From NCBI GenBank assembly GCA_022571135.1, contig JACZYK010000106.1, positions 1-8,174 of the forward strand: a stretch of 8,174 nt of DNA, written 5' to 3'. The translations under genes and the position numbers were made by a program. Each line of letters starts with the position of its first letter. Within the stretch, counting starts at the first letter, position 1. This DNA comes from Bacteroidota bacterium. GTDB taxonomy: Bacteria > Bacteroidota > Rhodothermia > Rhodothermales > UBA10348. The notes under the pieces are model-generated. The model made no database searches. It saw only the letters and a list, made by a program, of their open reading frames with translations, and was not told the origin of the DNA. Of this stretch, positions 1 through 5,667 are shown in pieces.

Positions 1-982
1 CCTGCATTTTGGCTATTACATATTGCAGCATCTCCCTCGGCTCTCCTCCTGGAAGACGCAGCGAAAGCGTTTGCGCTCTGTCGGTATGAAATATAACAGA
101 TGTACGCGCCGCCTCCAGTACGCCGAGGCGCTGCATCCTGTCTCGAGCCTCCTCTACGCGGCTCTGTGGCAATCCTCCGTCTTCAATGATACGACCGAAC
201 CAGATACGCTCCTCATCTTCCGACACCTCTAGGGCTTTGAGGAGCAGAAACGCCTTTTTTGCCAAAATAAGGTCACCACCCACCGGCTTGCCCCACCCGT
301 TGCTAGATGCCGTCAGGTCAAGCAGGTCGTCTTGAATCTGGAACGCGCGCCCCAGATGGACGCCGATGAGCTCGAGTACCTCAATGTCGTCTTCCCCCGC
401 ACAACCCAGCAAGCCCCCCATTTTCAGGGAAGACTGGATTAGCGCCGAGGTTTTCAGATCTATCATATCCAGATACTCCCCAACCGACACGTGCTCTCGG
501 GACTCGAACAACATATCTCTCATCTGGCCTTCGCAGAGACGGCTAGCGGTCTTGTTATGGAGCGCCAACATCTCTACCAGCCGAACGGACTTCGTCGGGA
601 GCAACTCATATGAGAGACCCATCAGATAATCTCCACAGAGAATCGCCGTGGAGTCATCCCAACGAATCTGAACGGTCTCTCTACCGCGGCGCGTATCCGA
701 CCGATCCATGATATCGTCGTGGACCAGGGTAAAGTTGTGAAACACCTCCATAGCTAGGGCAACCGGGAGCGATTCGTCCATGGGACATCTGTACATCTCG
801 GCAGTGAGCACGGTCAGAACACCTCTGAAACGTTTTCCTTTCCCTTCCAGGACGTATCGGACCGCTTCGAGTAGCGGATTCGGCTCCTTGATGTCGATCA
901 GAGACGCCAGCCCTCGGTCGATCCGTACGCGAAGTTCCGAAAGTTTGAGCTCGAGATCGTCTTCTACGATAAACCTATCCAT
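1..982 (-). CDS. Short-chain polyprenyl (GGPP/FPP-type) diphosphate synthase, 3' end cut by window edge
   Basis: This is a trans-isoprenyl diphosphate synthase, which condenses isopentenyl diphosphate with allylic diphosphates to build the C15-C20 precursors of carotenoids, quinones and other isoprenoids. My translation gives 327 visible residues. It has GKGKRFRG at 47-54 (substrate-binding Lys/Arg), the first Asp-rich motif DDIMD at 89-93 followed by RRG, the EGQMRDM helix near 151-157, LKTSAL at 176-181, and the second Asp-rich motif DDLLD at 218-222 followed by GKPVGGD. The first motif has no insertion and Phe84 lies five residues before it. In archaeal-type GGPP synthases a bulky residue there limits chain length, so a short-chain product is inferred. 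The family is usually about 320-330 residues, so only a few residues are missing. The ATG at 982 has AGGGG six bases upstream. The gene follows adk by 39 bases and is probably co-transcribed. The wording of the motifs is closest to Bacteroidota-type synthases. The exact product length cannot be read from sequence alone. Confidence 0.93.
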   Translation of the reverse strand, partial: MDRFIVEDDLELKLSELRVRIDRGLASLIDIKEPNPLLEAVRYVLEGKGKRFRGVLTVLTAEMYRCPMDESLPVALAMEVFHNFTLVHDDIMDRSDTRRGRETVQIRWDDSTAILCGDYLMGLSYELLPTKSVRLVEMLALHNKTASRLCEGQMRDMLFESREHVSVGEYLDMIDLKTSALIQSSLKMGGLLGCAGEDDIEVLELIGVHLGRAFQIQDDLLDLTASSNGWGKPVGGDLILAKKAFLLLKALEVSEDEERIWFGRIIEDGGLPQSRVEEARDRMQRLGVLEAARTSVIFHTDRAQTLSLRLPGGEPREMLQYVIAKMQ

Positions 983-1021
983 GACGGGCCCCTGCCGTGG
1001 TGTTGGACTCCGACATCTGTA

Positions 1022-1669
1022 TCACTCTGCCGACGAGACGAAAATACGCACTGCCTCGACGATCCGGTCGTGGACGGCATCAAATGCGCCCAGCCCATCG
1101 ACCTCCAGTAGCAAATTGCGTACTCTGTAATAGTCCTCTACCGGGTGAGTTTCTTCCCTGTAGACCGCCAACCTCTTCACGATGGATTCCGGCCGATCAT
1201 CCTCCCGCTGATAAACGAGCGAGGGGTCTACATCCTCAGGTGGTGGTTTGAAATCCAGGTGATAGTTCTCTCCCGTTTCCATATTCACGCGCCGCTTGGA
1301 CAATCGATTCACGATCACATCATCGGGTACACAAAGACTTACCACGGCCTGAAGCGAAGTGCGATGCTCAATCAGAAACTCCGTCAGCCACTCGGCCTGC
1401 TCGATCGTTCTTGGATAGCCGTCCAGAACGAATCGATCAAAGCCGGCAGCGGCTATTGCGGACTCTGCCAGTTTCCGGACTACCGGACCGGGTACGAGCC
1501 TGCTATTCTCAATGTATTCCCGGGCCAGTGTACCCGTCGGCGTTCCATTACGAATAGCCTCACGCAGAATAATCCCCGTCGAGATATGTTCGATGTCATT
1601 GCTCTCCATCAGGAGCCTCGCCTGAGACCCCTTTCCAACTCCTGGTGCACCGAATAACGCGATTCGCAT
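1022..1669 (-). CDS. adk: Adenylate kinase
   Basis: Cytoplasmic nucleoside monophosphate kinase that interconverts ATP + AMP and 2 ADP. The 215-residue protein aligns almost without gaps to E. coli Adk (214 residues). It has the P-loop GAPGVGKGS at 7-15, STG..LR with Arg36, DGYPRT at 83-88 (usually DGFPRT), an insert/LID region around 122-158 without zinc cysteines, and QREDDRPES at 154-162 with the catalytic-lid Arg/Asp residues. Oddities: the STGD motif reads STGI (Ile33), and LVPD/LVTD reads LVPG at 59-61. I chose the ATG at 1669 because MRIALFGAPG is the normal N terminus. The same frame is open back to an ATG at 1720, but that would add 17 atypical residues with no ribosome site. AGGA lies 13 bases before the chosen start. 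The polyprenyl synthase follows after 39 bases. A less specific nucleotide kinase remains possible because of the substitutions. Confidence 0.93.
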   Translation of the reverse strand: MRIALFGAPGVGKGSQARLLMESNDIEHISTGIILREAIRNGTPTGTLAREYIENSRLVPGPVVRKLAESAIAAAGFDRFVLDGYPRTIEQAEWLTEFLIEHRTSLQAVVSLCVPDDVIVNRLSKRRVNMETGENYHLDFKPPPEDVDPSLVYQREDDRPESIVKRLAVYREETHPVEDYYRVRNLLLEVDGLGAFDAVHDRIVEAVRIFVSSAE

Positions 1670-1725
1670 ATTATAGATGGTTTCCTGGCCGCTCCGGTCC
1701 CCCGTCCAGCAATAATTCAAAAAAT

Positions 1726-1731
1726 ATTTTA
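1726..1731 (-). promoter_or_regulatory. Possible -10 element for adk and the polyprenyl synthase
   Basis: On the minus strand the hexamer TAAAAT (five of six matches to TATAAT) lies about 57 bases before the chosen adk start, in an AT-rich patch between adk and the upstream membrane protein gene. No good -35 hexamer sits 16-18 bases further upstream. A start site near 1719 would fall inside the longer frame that opens at 1720, which fits the internal start at 1669. The alternative is that adk is read through from the upstream pair. Confidence 0.3.
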
Positions 1732-1779
1732 CGACACTGTGGAGGCAGAAATGATTCCGACGAAACCGATTGAAACGAA

Positions 1780-2268
1780 TTATTTCTTTCCTTCGCTCTT
1801 CGTTCCGATCCGGGACGTGAACTGATCGGCGATGATCGGCCCCAGGATAGTCAGAACCTGACGGACCAACTGCGAAGCGATCGTGGATACTACGCCGGGG
1901 CCTCCGTTGCCGAGCTGTACGATCGGCGGACGCTTCCGCATCGCCTCGGATACTGCCTCTTCGGTGTCCATGCCCTTGCGCACGTTTCTGCGGATTTCTT
2001 TCGAGAGCGCTGCCGAAATATCGTCGAGCCCCTCACGATATAGATCTGCCGGGTGTCCTTTTTTCCTCAGCACGATGGCTCCAACCACGAGACCGGCAGC
2101 AAGGGCGATCCCCAGCTTGACGGCGGGTGTCTTCAGAGAGAGCTTTCGCAGCCTCAATGGACGTACCGGAAGCTCGCTCTCGATCGCATCAATACGTTCG
2201 GAAATGGAGGCCGAACTCTGTTCCAGTCTTGCCTCGACTTCAGCTTTTGTCAACATCCGCACCTGCAT
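1780..2268 (-). CDS. Small single-span membrane protein, DUF3618/YqjD-like
   Basis: A 162-residue protein of unknown function. The first 33 residues (LTKAEVEARLEQSSASISER.., then IDAIESELP) form a charged helical stretch resembling the start of DUF3618 proteins. It is followed by a basic segment and one transmembrane helix at about 50-68, ending in RKK. After that comes a long amphipathic helical region (75-113), a Gly/Pro-rich turn (120-125) and a hydrophobic helix (127-149) that could lie on the membrane. The gene overlaps the end of the upstream holin-like gene by 29 bases, so the two are very probably translated together. The first ATG has AGAGAAG immediately before it; a second in-frame ATG at 2256 is possible. 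In proteobacteria YqjD (DUF883) next to YqjE (DUF1469) is a comparable pair, associated with ribosome or membrane binding in stationary phase. Assigning that role here would be inference, and the family match is by general pattern only. Confidence 0.72.
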   Translation of the reverse strand: MQVRMLTKAEVEARLEQSSASISERIDAIESELPVRPLRLRKLSLKTPAVKLGIALAAGLVVGAIVLRKKGHPADLYREGLDDISAALSKEIRRNVRKGMDTEEAVSEAMRKRPPIVQLGNGGPGVVSTIASQLVRQVLTILGPIIADQFTSRIGTKSEGKK

Positions 2269-2731
2269 CTTCTCTGACTATATCCATTGTGGCGGCAGGA
2301 GGCAACTCGCCCCTGATCGGTTTCTTCTCGGGTGCCGGCAGTTCCTTCTTTTTCCAGATCTTAGGCGCTTTGATTATGCGTGGACGTGCGTGGTGGATCG
2401 CGAGTGTCAGCAGGGTGAGAATACCGGTGACCGCAAGAAACCCCCACGCGGGATGACCAAGCCACCCACCCAACCCCAGCGAGGCGGCTACGAGAGCGAA
2501 CAGGACCGTGACACCGGCCAGGAGGATCACGACGAAGGTCGAGAGAACCTGATTGGCCATCGTCTCAAACTTTTCCTCCAGATCCATCTGCACCAGTTGA
2601 ACCTTGAGATCAATCCACTCTTTTATATCATCCACCAGTCCCTTCGTCTGGTCGGCAATGCGGTCCAACCGGCCCTGGCCGTCGGGCACGCTCTCGTCGA
2701 CGGAAGGACGTCTGTTCTTATCTGTTTCCAT
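2240..2731 (-). CDS. DUF1469 / phage-holin-superfamily-III-like membrane protein (YqjE-like)
   Basis: A 163-residue protein. Residues 20-60 form a charged helical segment (RLDRIADQTKGLVDDIKEWI, then DLKVQLVQMDLEEKFE) typical of the Holin-X/DUF1469 family. Two membrane spans follow at about 63-86 and 94-113 with a Gly-rich turn between them, then a basic, proline-rich cytoplasmic tail. Despite the family name, such chromosomal proteins are generally not phage lysis genes, and no lysin or other phage gene is nearby. Start: the ATG at 2731 has AAGGTG eleven bases upstream. The gene overlaps its downstream partner by 29 bases, a sign of translational coupling. The 133-base gap upstream holds palindromes, so this gene probably begins its own transcript. 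The function is unknown; an envelope or stress role is suggested only by analogy with YqjE. Confidence 0.8.
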   Translation of the reverse strand: METDKNRRPSVDESVPDGQGRLDRIADQTKGLVDDIKEWIDLKVQLVQMDLEEKFETMANQVLSTFVVILLAGVTVLFALVAASLGLGGWLGHPAWGFLAVTGILTLLTLAIHHARPRIIKAPKIWKKKELPAPEKKPIRGELPPAATMDIVREDAGADVDKS

Positions 2732-2768
2732 ACCCGTGAATGCACCTTGATGGTCGCTGTACGACCGA

Positions 2769-2797
2769 TATCCTCAAAAGGATACTCAAATATTTGA
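2769..2797. promoter_or_regulatory. Two adjacent palindromes in the leader of the holin-like operon
   Basis: TATCCT-CAAA-AGGATA (2769-2784) is a perfect 6-bp stem with a four-base loop. It is directly followed by the perfect 12-base palindrome TCAAATATTTGA (2786-2797). Both lie 38-66 bases before the start of the DUF1469-like gene and after the end of the acyl-CoA reductase gene. They could be an operator, a small leader hairpin, or a weak 3' end for the reductase transcript. There is no GC-rich stem plus T-run, so I do not call a terminator. Confidence 0.35.
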
Positions 2798-2864
2798 CAT
2801 TTTTTAGTTGGTTCCGCTGATAAGGTAGCCGAATTGACCAAAATCTGACGTTCGTTAACATGTC

Positions 2865-3932
2865 TTAGAGGCTCCTGAGGAAGTCATCGATATCAATCCC
2901 GTCCTGGCGCCATCCCAGGCGCGGTCGCTGGGCATTTCCGGGCCGTGCCGTTTCGATGGAATCCGGAACACAGAGCTTGACACGGTCGGAGGAGACGACC
3001 AGCTGCAATTCCTTCCGGTGCGCTTCAATCCACATTTCCACTTCCCTCAGATTTTCGTACTCCGACCATCTTAGGTGGCCAGGCGACTGGGGCTCGGGGC
3101 CGCCCCGGGACATCAGGAACACCAGACCTTCACCGTACGCAATGGGCGTCTCGACGGCCTCGAGTAGAGCCCGTTGCATCTGGAGCGCCCCGGAGGTATC
3201 CGGATGAGCCGGAAATGTGACTCGAAAGAGAGCCATGGCATCCAGAAGAGCGTCCGGAGACGTATTTGCCGGCGCCCATACGATGGCCACGTTTCGGCAC
3301 CCCTGTCCCTCATGCAGGAGCACATCCTCTGCGATCGCGATACAATCTTCGGCCCCTTCCGAGCCATCAATTACGCAGACGGAATATCTGTGCCCGCGCA
3401 GCAATAGGTGATCTGCTTCGATTCCGTGGTTCCTAGCCCGCTCCCGGATGAATGCCATGGTCTCATCGGCCCCGCTCGCCACGAGGGCATCGGCCTTAGA
3501 CACGAGAGCGTCGAAATCAGCGAACGAGATATCCAGATATTCTATTCGTGATCGCAGTTCCTCCGCAATCGCTGGTAACAAAGCTGGAGATTTCGATGAG
3601 ACGCTCCCTATGTAGCGATGACCGGAGAGAATCACGGCCAGAAAATCCTGAAACCCGGCAAGGGGAACATTACCCGGATTCAACACGCCGACTATCCGCT
3701 GTGTGTCCGCTTCCAGTCTCCTGGCCCAGTCCATCAAGGCCTCTGAAGTCAAGAGACTCATCTGCTGGTTAATCGCAAAAGCCAGTGCCTGCTCCGTGAA
3801 TCGATTGTCCGATGCAAGCGTGATCTCCTCCGCCCGTCTTCGAGATTCGTAATCGATATCAATCCAGTTGGAGGCCAGATCGATCAGTGCATCTATTATG
3901 TGGACGGTCCTGCCGCGAAGCATGTCTTTCAT
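2865..3932 (-). CDS. LuxC-like acyl-CoA reductase
   Basis: A 355-residue protein of the LuxC/acyl-CoA reductase branch of the aldehyde dehydrogenase superfamily. This branch reduces long-chain acyl-CoA to fatty aldehyde with a nicotinamide cofactor in the cytoplasm. The visible family signature is VLNPGNVPLAGFQDFLAVIL at about 83-102, SSKSPALLP at 112-120, and GQGCRNVA at 209-216, where Cys212 is the probable nucleophile. The C-terminal GWRQDGIDIDDFLRSL resembles the usual ending of Bacteroidota members, and the length is typical for them. There is no signal peptide or membrane span. The ATG at 3932 is nine bases after the thiolase stop; a second in-frame ATG lies at 3923. The tight spacing puts it in one operon with the thiolase, suggesting the two act on related acyl-CoA pools. 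Whether the natural substrate is long-chain acyl-CoA cannot be read here. No luciferase, LuxD or LuxE partner is present, so bioluminescence is not implied. Confidence 0.83.
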   Translation of the reverse strand: MKDMLRGRTVHIIDALIDLASNWIDIDYESRRRAEEITLASDNRFTEQALAFAINQQMSLLTSEALMDWARRLEADTQRIVGVLNPGNVPLAGFQDFLAVILSGHRYIGSVSSKSPALLPAIAEELRSRIEYLDISFADFDALVSKADALVASGADETMAFIRERARNHGIEADHLLLRGHRYSVCVIDGSEGAEDCIAIAEDVLLHEGQGCRNVAIVWAPANTSPDALLDAMALFRVTFPAHPDTSGALQMQRALLEAVETPIAYGEGLVFLMSRGGPEPQSPGHLRWSEYENLREVEMWIEAHRKELQLVVSSDRVKLCVPDSIETARPGNAQRPRLGWRQDGIDIDDFLRSL

Positions 3933-3941
3933 TCCAGGCGC

Positions 3942-5132
3942 CTATACGCGCTCGACGACGAGGGCCGTTCCACCTCCGGTTCCGTGACAGATTGCGGCCA
4001 GTCCCTTTTCTGCATCGTGCCTATGCAGCGCATGCACAAGCGTCGCTACGATTCTCGCCCCGGAGCAACCGATGGGATGACCAAGCGCGACCGCCCCACC
4101 ATGGACATTCATTTTATCGTAGTCCACGCCCAGCATCCGGTGGAACAACACGCTGTTGAGAGCAAACGCCTCGTTGTTTTCAAACAGGTCGAAATCTGAA
4201 ATTTCCAGACCGGTCTTGTCGAGCAGCTTGCGCACGGCCGGCACCGGAGCCTCCGGGAATTTATAGGTCTCGCCTGCCGACCATGAACTGTCCACAAGAC
4301 GAGCGAGGGGCGTAAGCCCAAACCGCTCAACCGCTTCACCGCTGGCGATAACGAGAGCAGCCGCGCCGTCACTGATCTGACTGCTGTTTCCAGCAGTCAG
4401 AACGCCTTCTTTACTGAACGCCGGCCTCAGTGAAGACAGAGACTCGACGGTCGTTTCACCTCGAATCCCTTCGTCCATCTCCAGTGTAACGATCTCCCTG
4501 TTCTTCCGGTACTCAATGGACACGACTTCGCGGGAGAACGCTCCAGATTCCCAGGCCGCAGCCGCGCGTCGATGAGACGCCGCAGCGATCTCGTCTACAT
4601 CCTGCCTTGAGACGTCGTTCTCACTGGCGACCCGCTCGCCCTGAGCGCCCATGGCCTCGTCCGTCGTAGGATCGGTCAGGCCGTCGTAGAGGAGAAGGTC
4701 CTTGAGTTGCTCGGGATTACCCATCAGCAATTTGTATCCCCATCGCGCTCGCGACGAGAGATAGAAACCGACTCCCGACATGGACTCGACGCCTCCAGCG
4801 AGAACCACGTCTGCGTCTCCGGCGCGTATCAGTGCGCTTCCCTGAATCAGACTCATCATGCCCGACGAGCAGACCATATCGAGCGCGACACCATCTATTT
4901 CGTCCGGAATTCCCGCCTTCAAAGCGGCCTGTCGTGGGATGAGCTGGCCGAATCCGGCTCCCAGTACGTTTCCAAACAGATAAATATCCAGGTCTCCACC
5001 ATCGACCGAGGCCGCATCCAGCGCTCCACGCATCGCGTGAGCGGCTAAGTCGACGGGAGTGTGATCTTTTAGTGCCCCTCCGAATCGCCCGATCGGCGTT
5101 CGAACGGCAGAAACTATAAATACCTCACGCAT
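3942..5132 (-). CDS. Thiolase (acetyl-CoA C-acyltransferase)
   Basis: A class I thiolase of 396 residues, the usual length. It catalyses reversible Claisen condensation or thiolysis of acyl-CoAs, either the last step of beta-oxidation or formation of acetoacetyl-CoA. The catalytic residues are all visible: nucleophile Cys88 in DMVCSSGMMS, NEAFA at 320-324, His352 in GHPIG, and the second Cys382 in ICHGTGGGTA. The last motif differs from the common CIGGGQG but keeps the CxG pattern. The N terminus MREVFIVSAVRTPIGRFGG is standard, so I start at the ATG at 5132. An in-frame GTG at 5141 would add only three residues, and neither start has a clear ribosome site. The acyl-CoA reductase follows after nine bases. 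The leader holds an extended -10 and a palindromic operator candidate, so the pair is probably regulated together. Whether it is a biosynthetic or degradative thiolase is undecided. Confidence 0.93.
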   Translation of the reverse strand: MREVFIVSAVRTPIGRFGGALKDHTPVDLAAHAMRGALDAASVDGGDLDIYLFGNVLGAGFGQLIPRQAALKAGIPDEIDGVALDMVCSSGMMSLIQGSALIRAGDADVVLAGGVESMSGVGFYLSSRARWGYKLLMGNPEQLKDLLLYDGLTDPTTDEAMGAQGERVASENDVSRQDVDEIAAASHRRAAAAWESGAFSREVVSIEYRKNREIVTLEMDEGIRGETTVESLSSLRPAFSKEGVLTAGNSSQISDGAAALVIASGEAVERFGLTPLARLVDSSWSAGETYKFPEAPVPAVRKLLDKTGLEISDFDLFENNEAFALNSVLFHRMLGVDYDKMNVHGGAVALGHPIGCSGARIVATLVHALHRHDAEKGLAAICHGTGGGTALVVERV

Positions 5133-5146
5133 GGTAAGCACGATCG

Positions 5147-5176
5147 GTTATCAGTTATCGACGACATTACGATAAC
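5147..5176. promoter_or_regulatory. Candidate operator: GTTATCG-N9-CGATAAC plus an extra GTTATC half-site
   Basis: A perfect 7-bp inverted repeat (5154-5160 and 5170-5176, nine-base spacer) lies 22-44 bases upstream of the thiolase ATG. A further GTTATC copy at 5147-5152 repeats directly, seven bases before the first arm. The arrangement is typical in size of a dimeric repressor site, for example TetR- or FadR-type proteins that control acyl-CoA genes, but no regulator gene is in the window. Its position downstream of the predicted -10 (5203-5208) suits repression. Confidence 0.5.
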
Positions 5177-5202
5177 AACCGTTGAGGGGTGGGTCCAGCC
5201 GA

Positions 5203-5211
5203 TTTATAACA
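5203..5211 (-). promoter_or_regulatory. Extended -10 promoter element for the thiolase/reductase pair
   Basis: On the minus strand the sequence TG-T-TATAAA is an extended -10 with five of six matches to TATAAT. It would start transcription near 5196 and give a leader of about 64 bases that contains the GTTATCG palindrome. No recognisable -35 hexamer is seen, which an extended -10 can tolerate. The perfect palindrome GGGAATTCCC lies just upstream at 5218-5227 and may be chance. Confidence 0.4.
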
Positions 5212-5266
5212 GCAGAGGGGAATTCCCGCTGGTTTCACGGATACCCCGCTCGGTCGAAGTCTCGGA

Positions 5267-5527
5267 CTACTTCTGCCAGTCTGCCAGAGCGAGGTCGTCC
5301 CTCGTCTGCATGGCAAAATATCCGAGCAGCAGACCGCGGGCGAGCACTTCGGCCTCGCGTGTGGTCACATCGAAATGCTCGTCCTTGCACCTGATCTCGA
5401 GGCGCCCACGACTCATTTTGACACGGGTGACGAGTTCAAAGTCCGTACAGAGCTGCAACAGCTCATCCAGAGTTGGACTTCTGTAGGCTGAGAATTGCCT
5501 GGCTTGCCTTGCTCTTGTCCCAATCAT
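5267..5527 (-). CDS. Small hypothetical protein, 86 residues
   Basis: I do not recognise this protein. Residues 17-30 (SPTLDELLQLCTDF) look like a helix. They are followed by a probable beta-hairpin (31-55, alternating hydrophobic and charged residues, including SRGRLEIRCKDEHFDV) and a second helix with REAEVLARGLLLGYFAMQ at about 57-74. This gives a compact soluble alpha-beta-beta-alpha pattern without a signal peptide or membrane span. The ATG at 5527 is the earliest possible start, because a stop codon lies two codons upstream; it has no Shine-Dalgarno sequence, and the first 14 residues look unstructured. The gene stands alone, about 140 bases after the transporter stop and 135 bases before the thiolase start. 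It could be read through from the transporter. The folded-looking composition makes it more likely real than chance, but no function can be given. Confidence 0.55.
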   Translation of the reverse strand: MIGTRARQARQFSAYRSPTLDELLQLCTDFELVTRVKMSRGRLEIRCKDEHFDVTTREAEVLARGLLLGYFAMQTRDDLALADWQK

Positions 5528-5667
5528 GAGTCATTCGAAGGGTTTAATGCGTACCGATGGTATCGACAATGGGAAAATGCCCTTAAGTACCTACACACGA
5601 TTATGTATTTCATCGAAAAGCAGCACTTTCTCCCGCAATGGGTTGAGTGTTCGGGATACCTGAAAGG

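Noticed and set aside
1670..1720. Longer adenylate kinase starting at the ATG at 1720
   Set aside because: It adds 17 residues not typical of the family, lacks a ribosome site, and a candidate -10 lies only six bases upstream of that ATG.
2240..2731. Holin-like gene as evidence of a prophage
   Set aside because: No lysin, integrase, capsid or other phage genes are nearby. DUF1469-type proteins are common chromosomal genes.
1883..2797. A 304-codon open frame on the plus strand
   Set aside because: It runs antisense to both small membrane protein genes, whose translations show clear transmembrane and helical patterns. The plus-strand product has no coherent domain pattern, so it is a shadow frame.
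2794..2820. Perfect TTGACA on the plus strand, as a possible promoter
   Set aside because: The best -10 at a workable spacing is poor (GATAAG after 19 bases), and nothing on the plus strand downstream is a credible gene.
5218..5248. GGGGAATTC ... GGATACCCC pairing as a terminator for the 86-residue gene
   Set aside because: The stem has a mismatch and a wobble pair, and no T-run follows on the minus strand.
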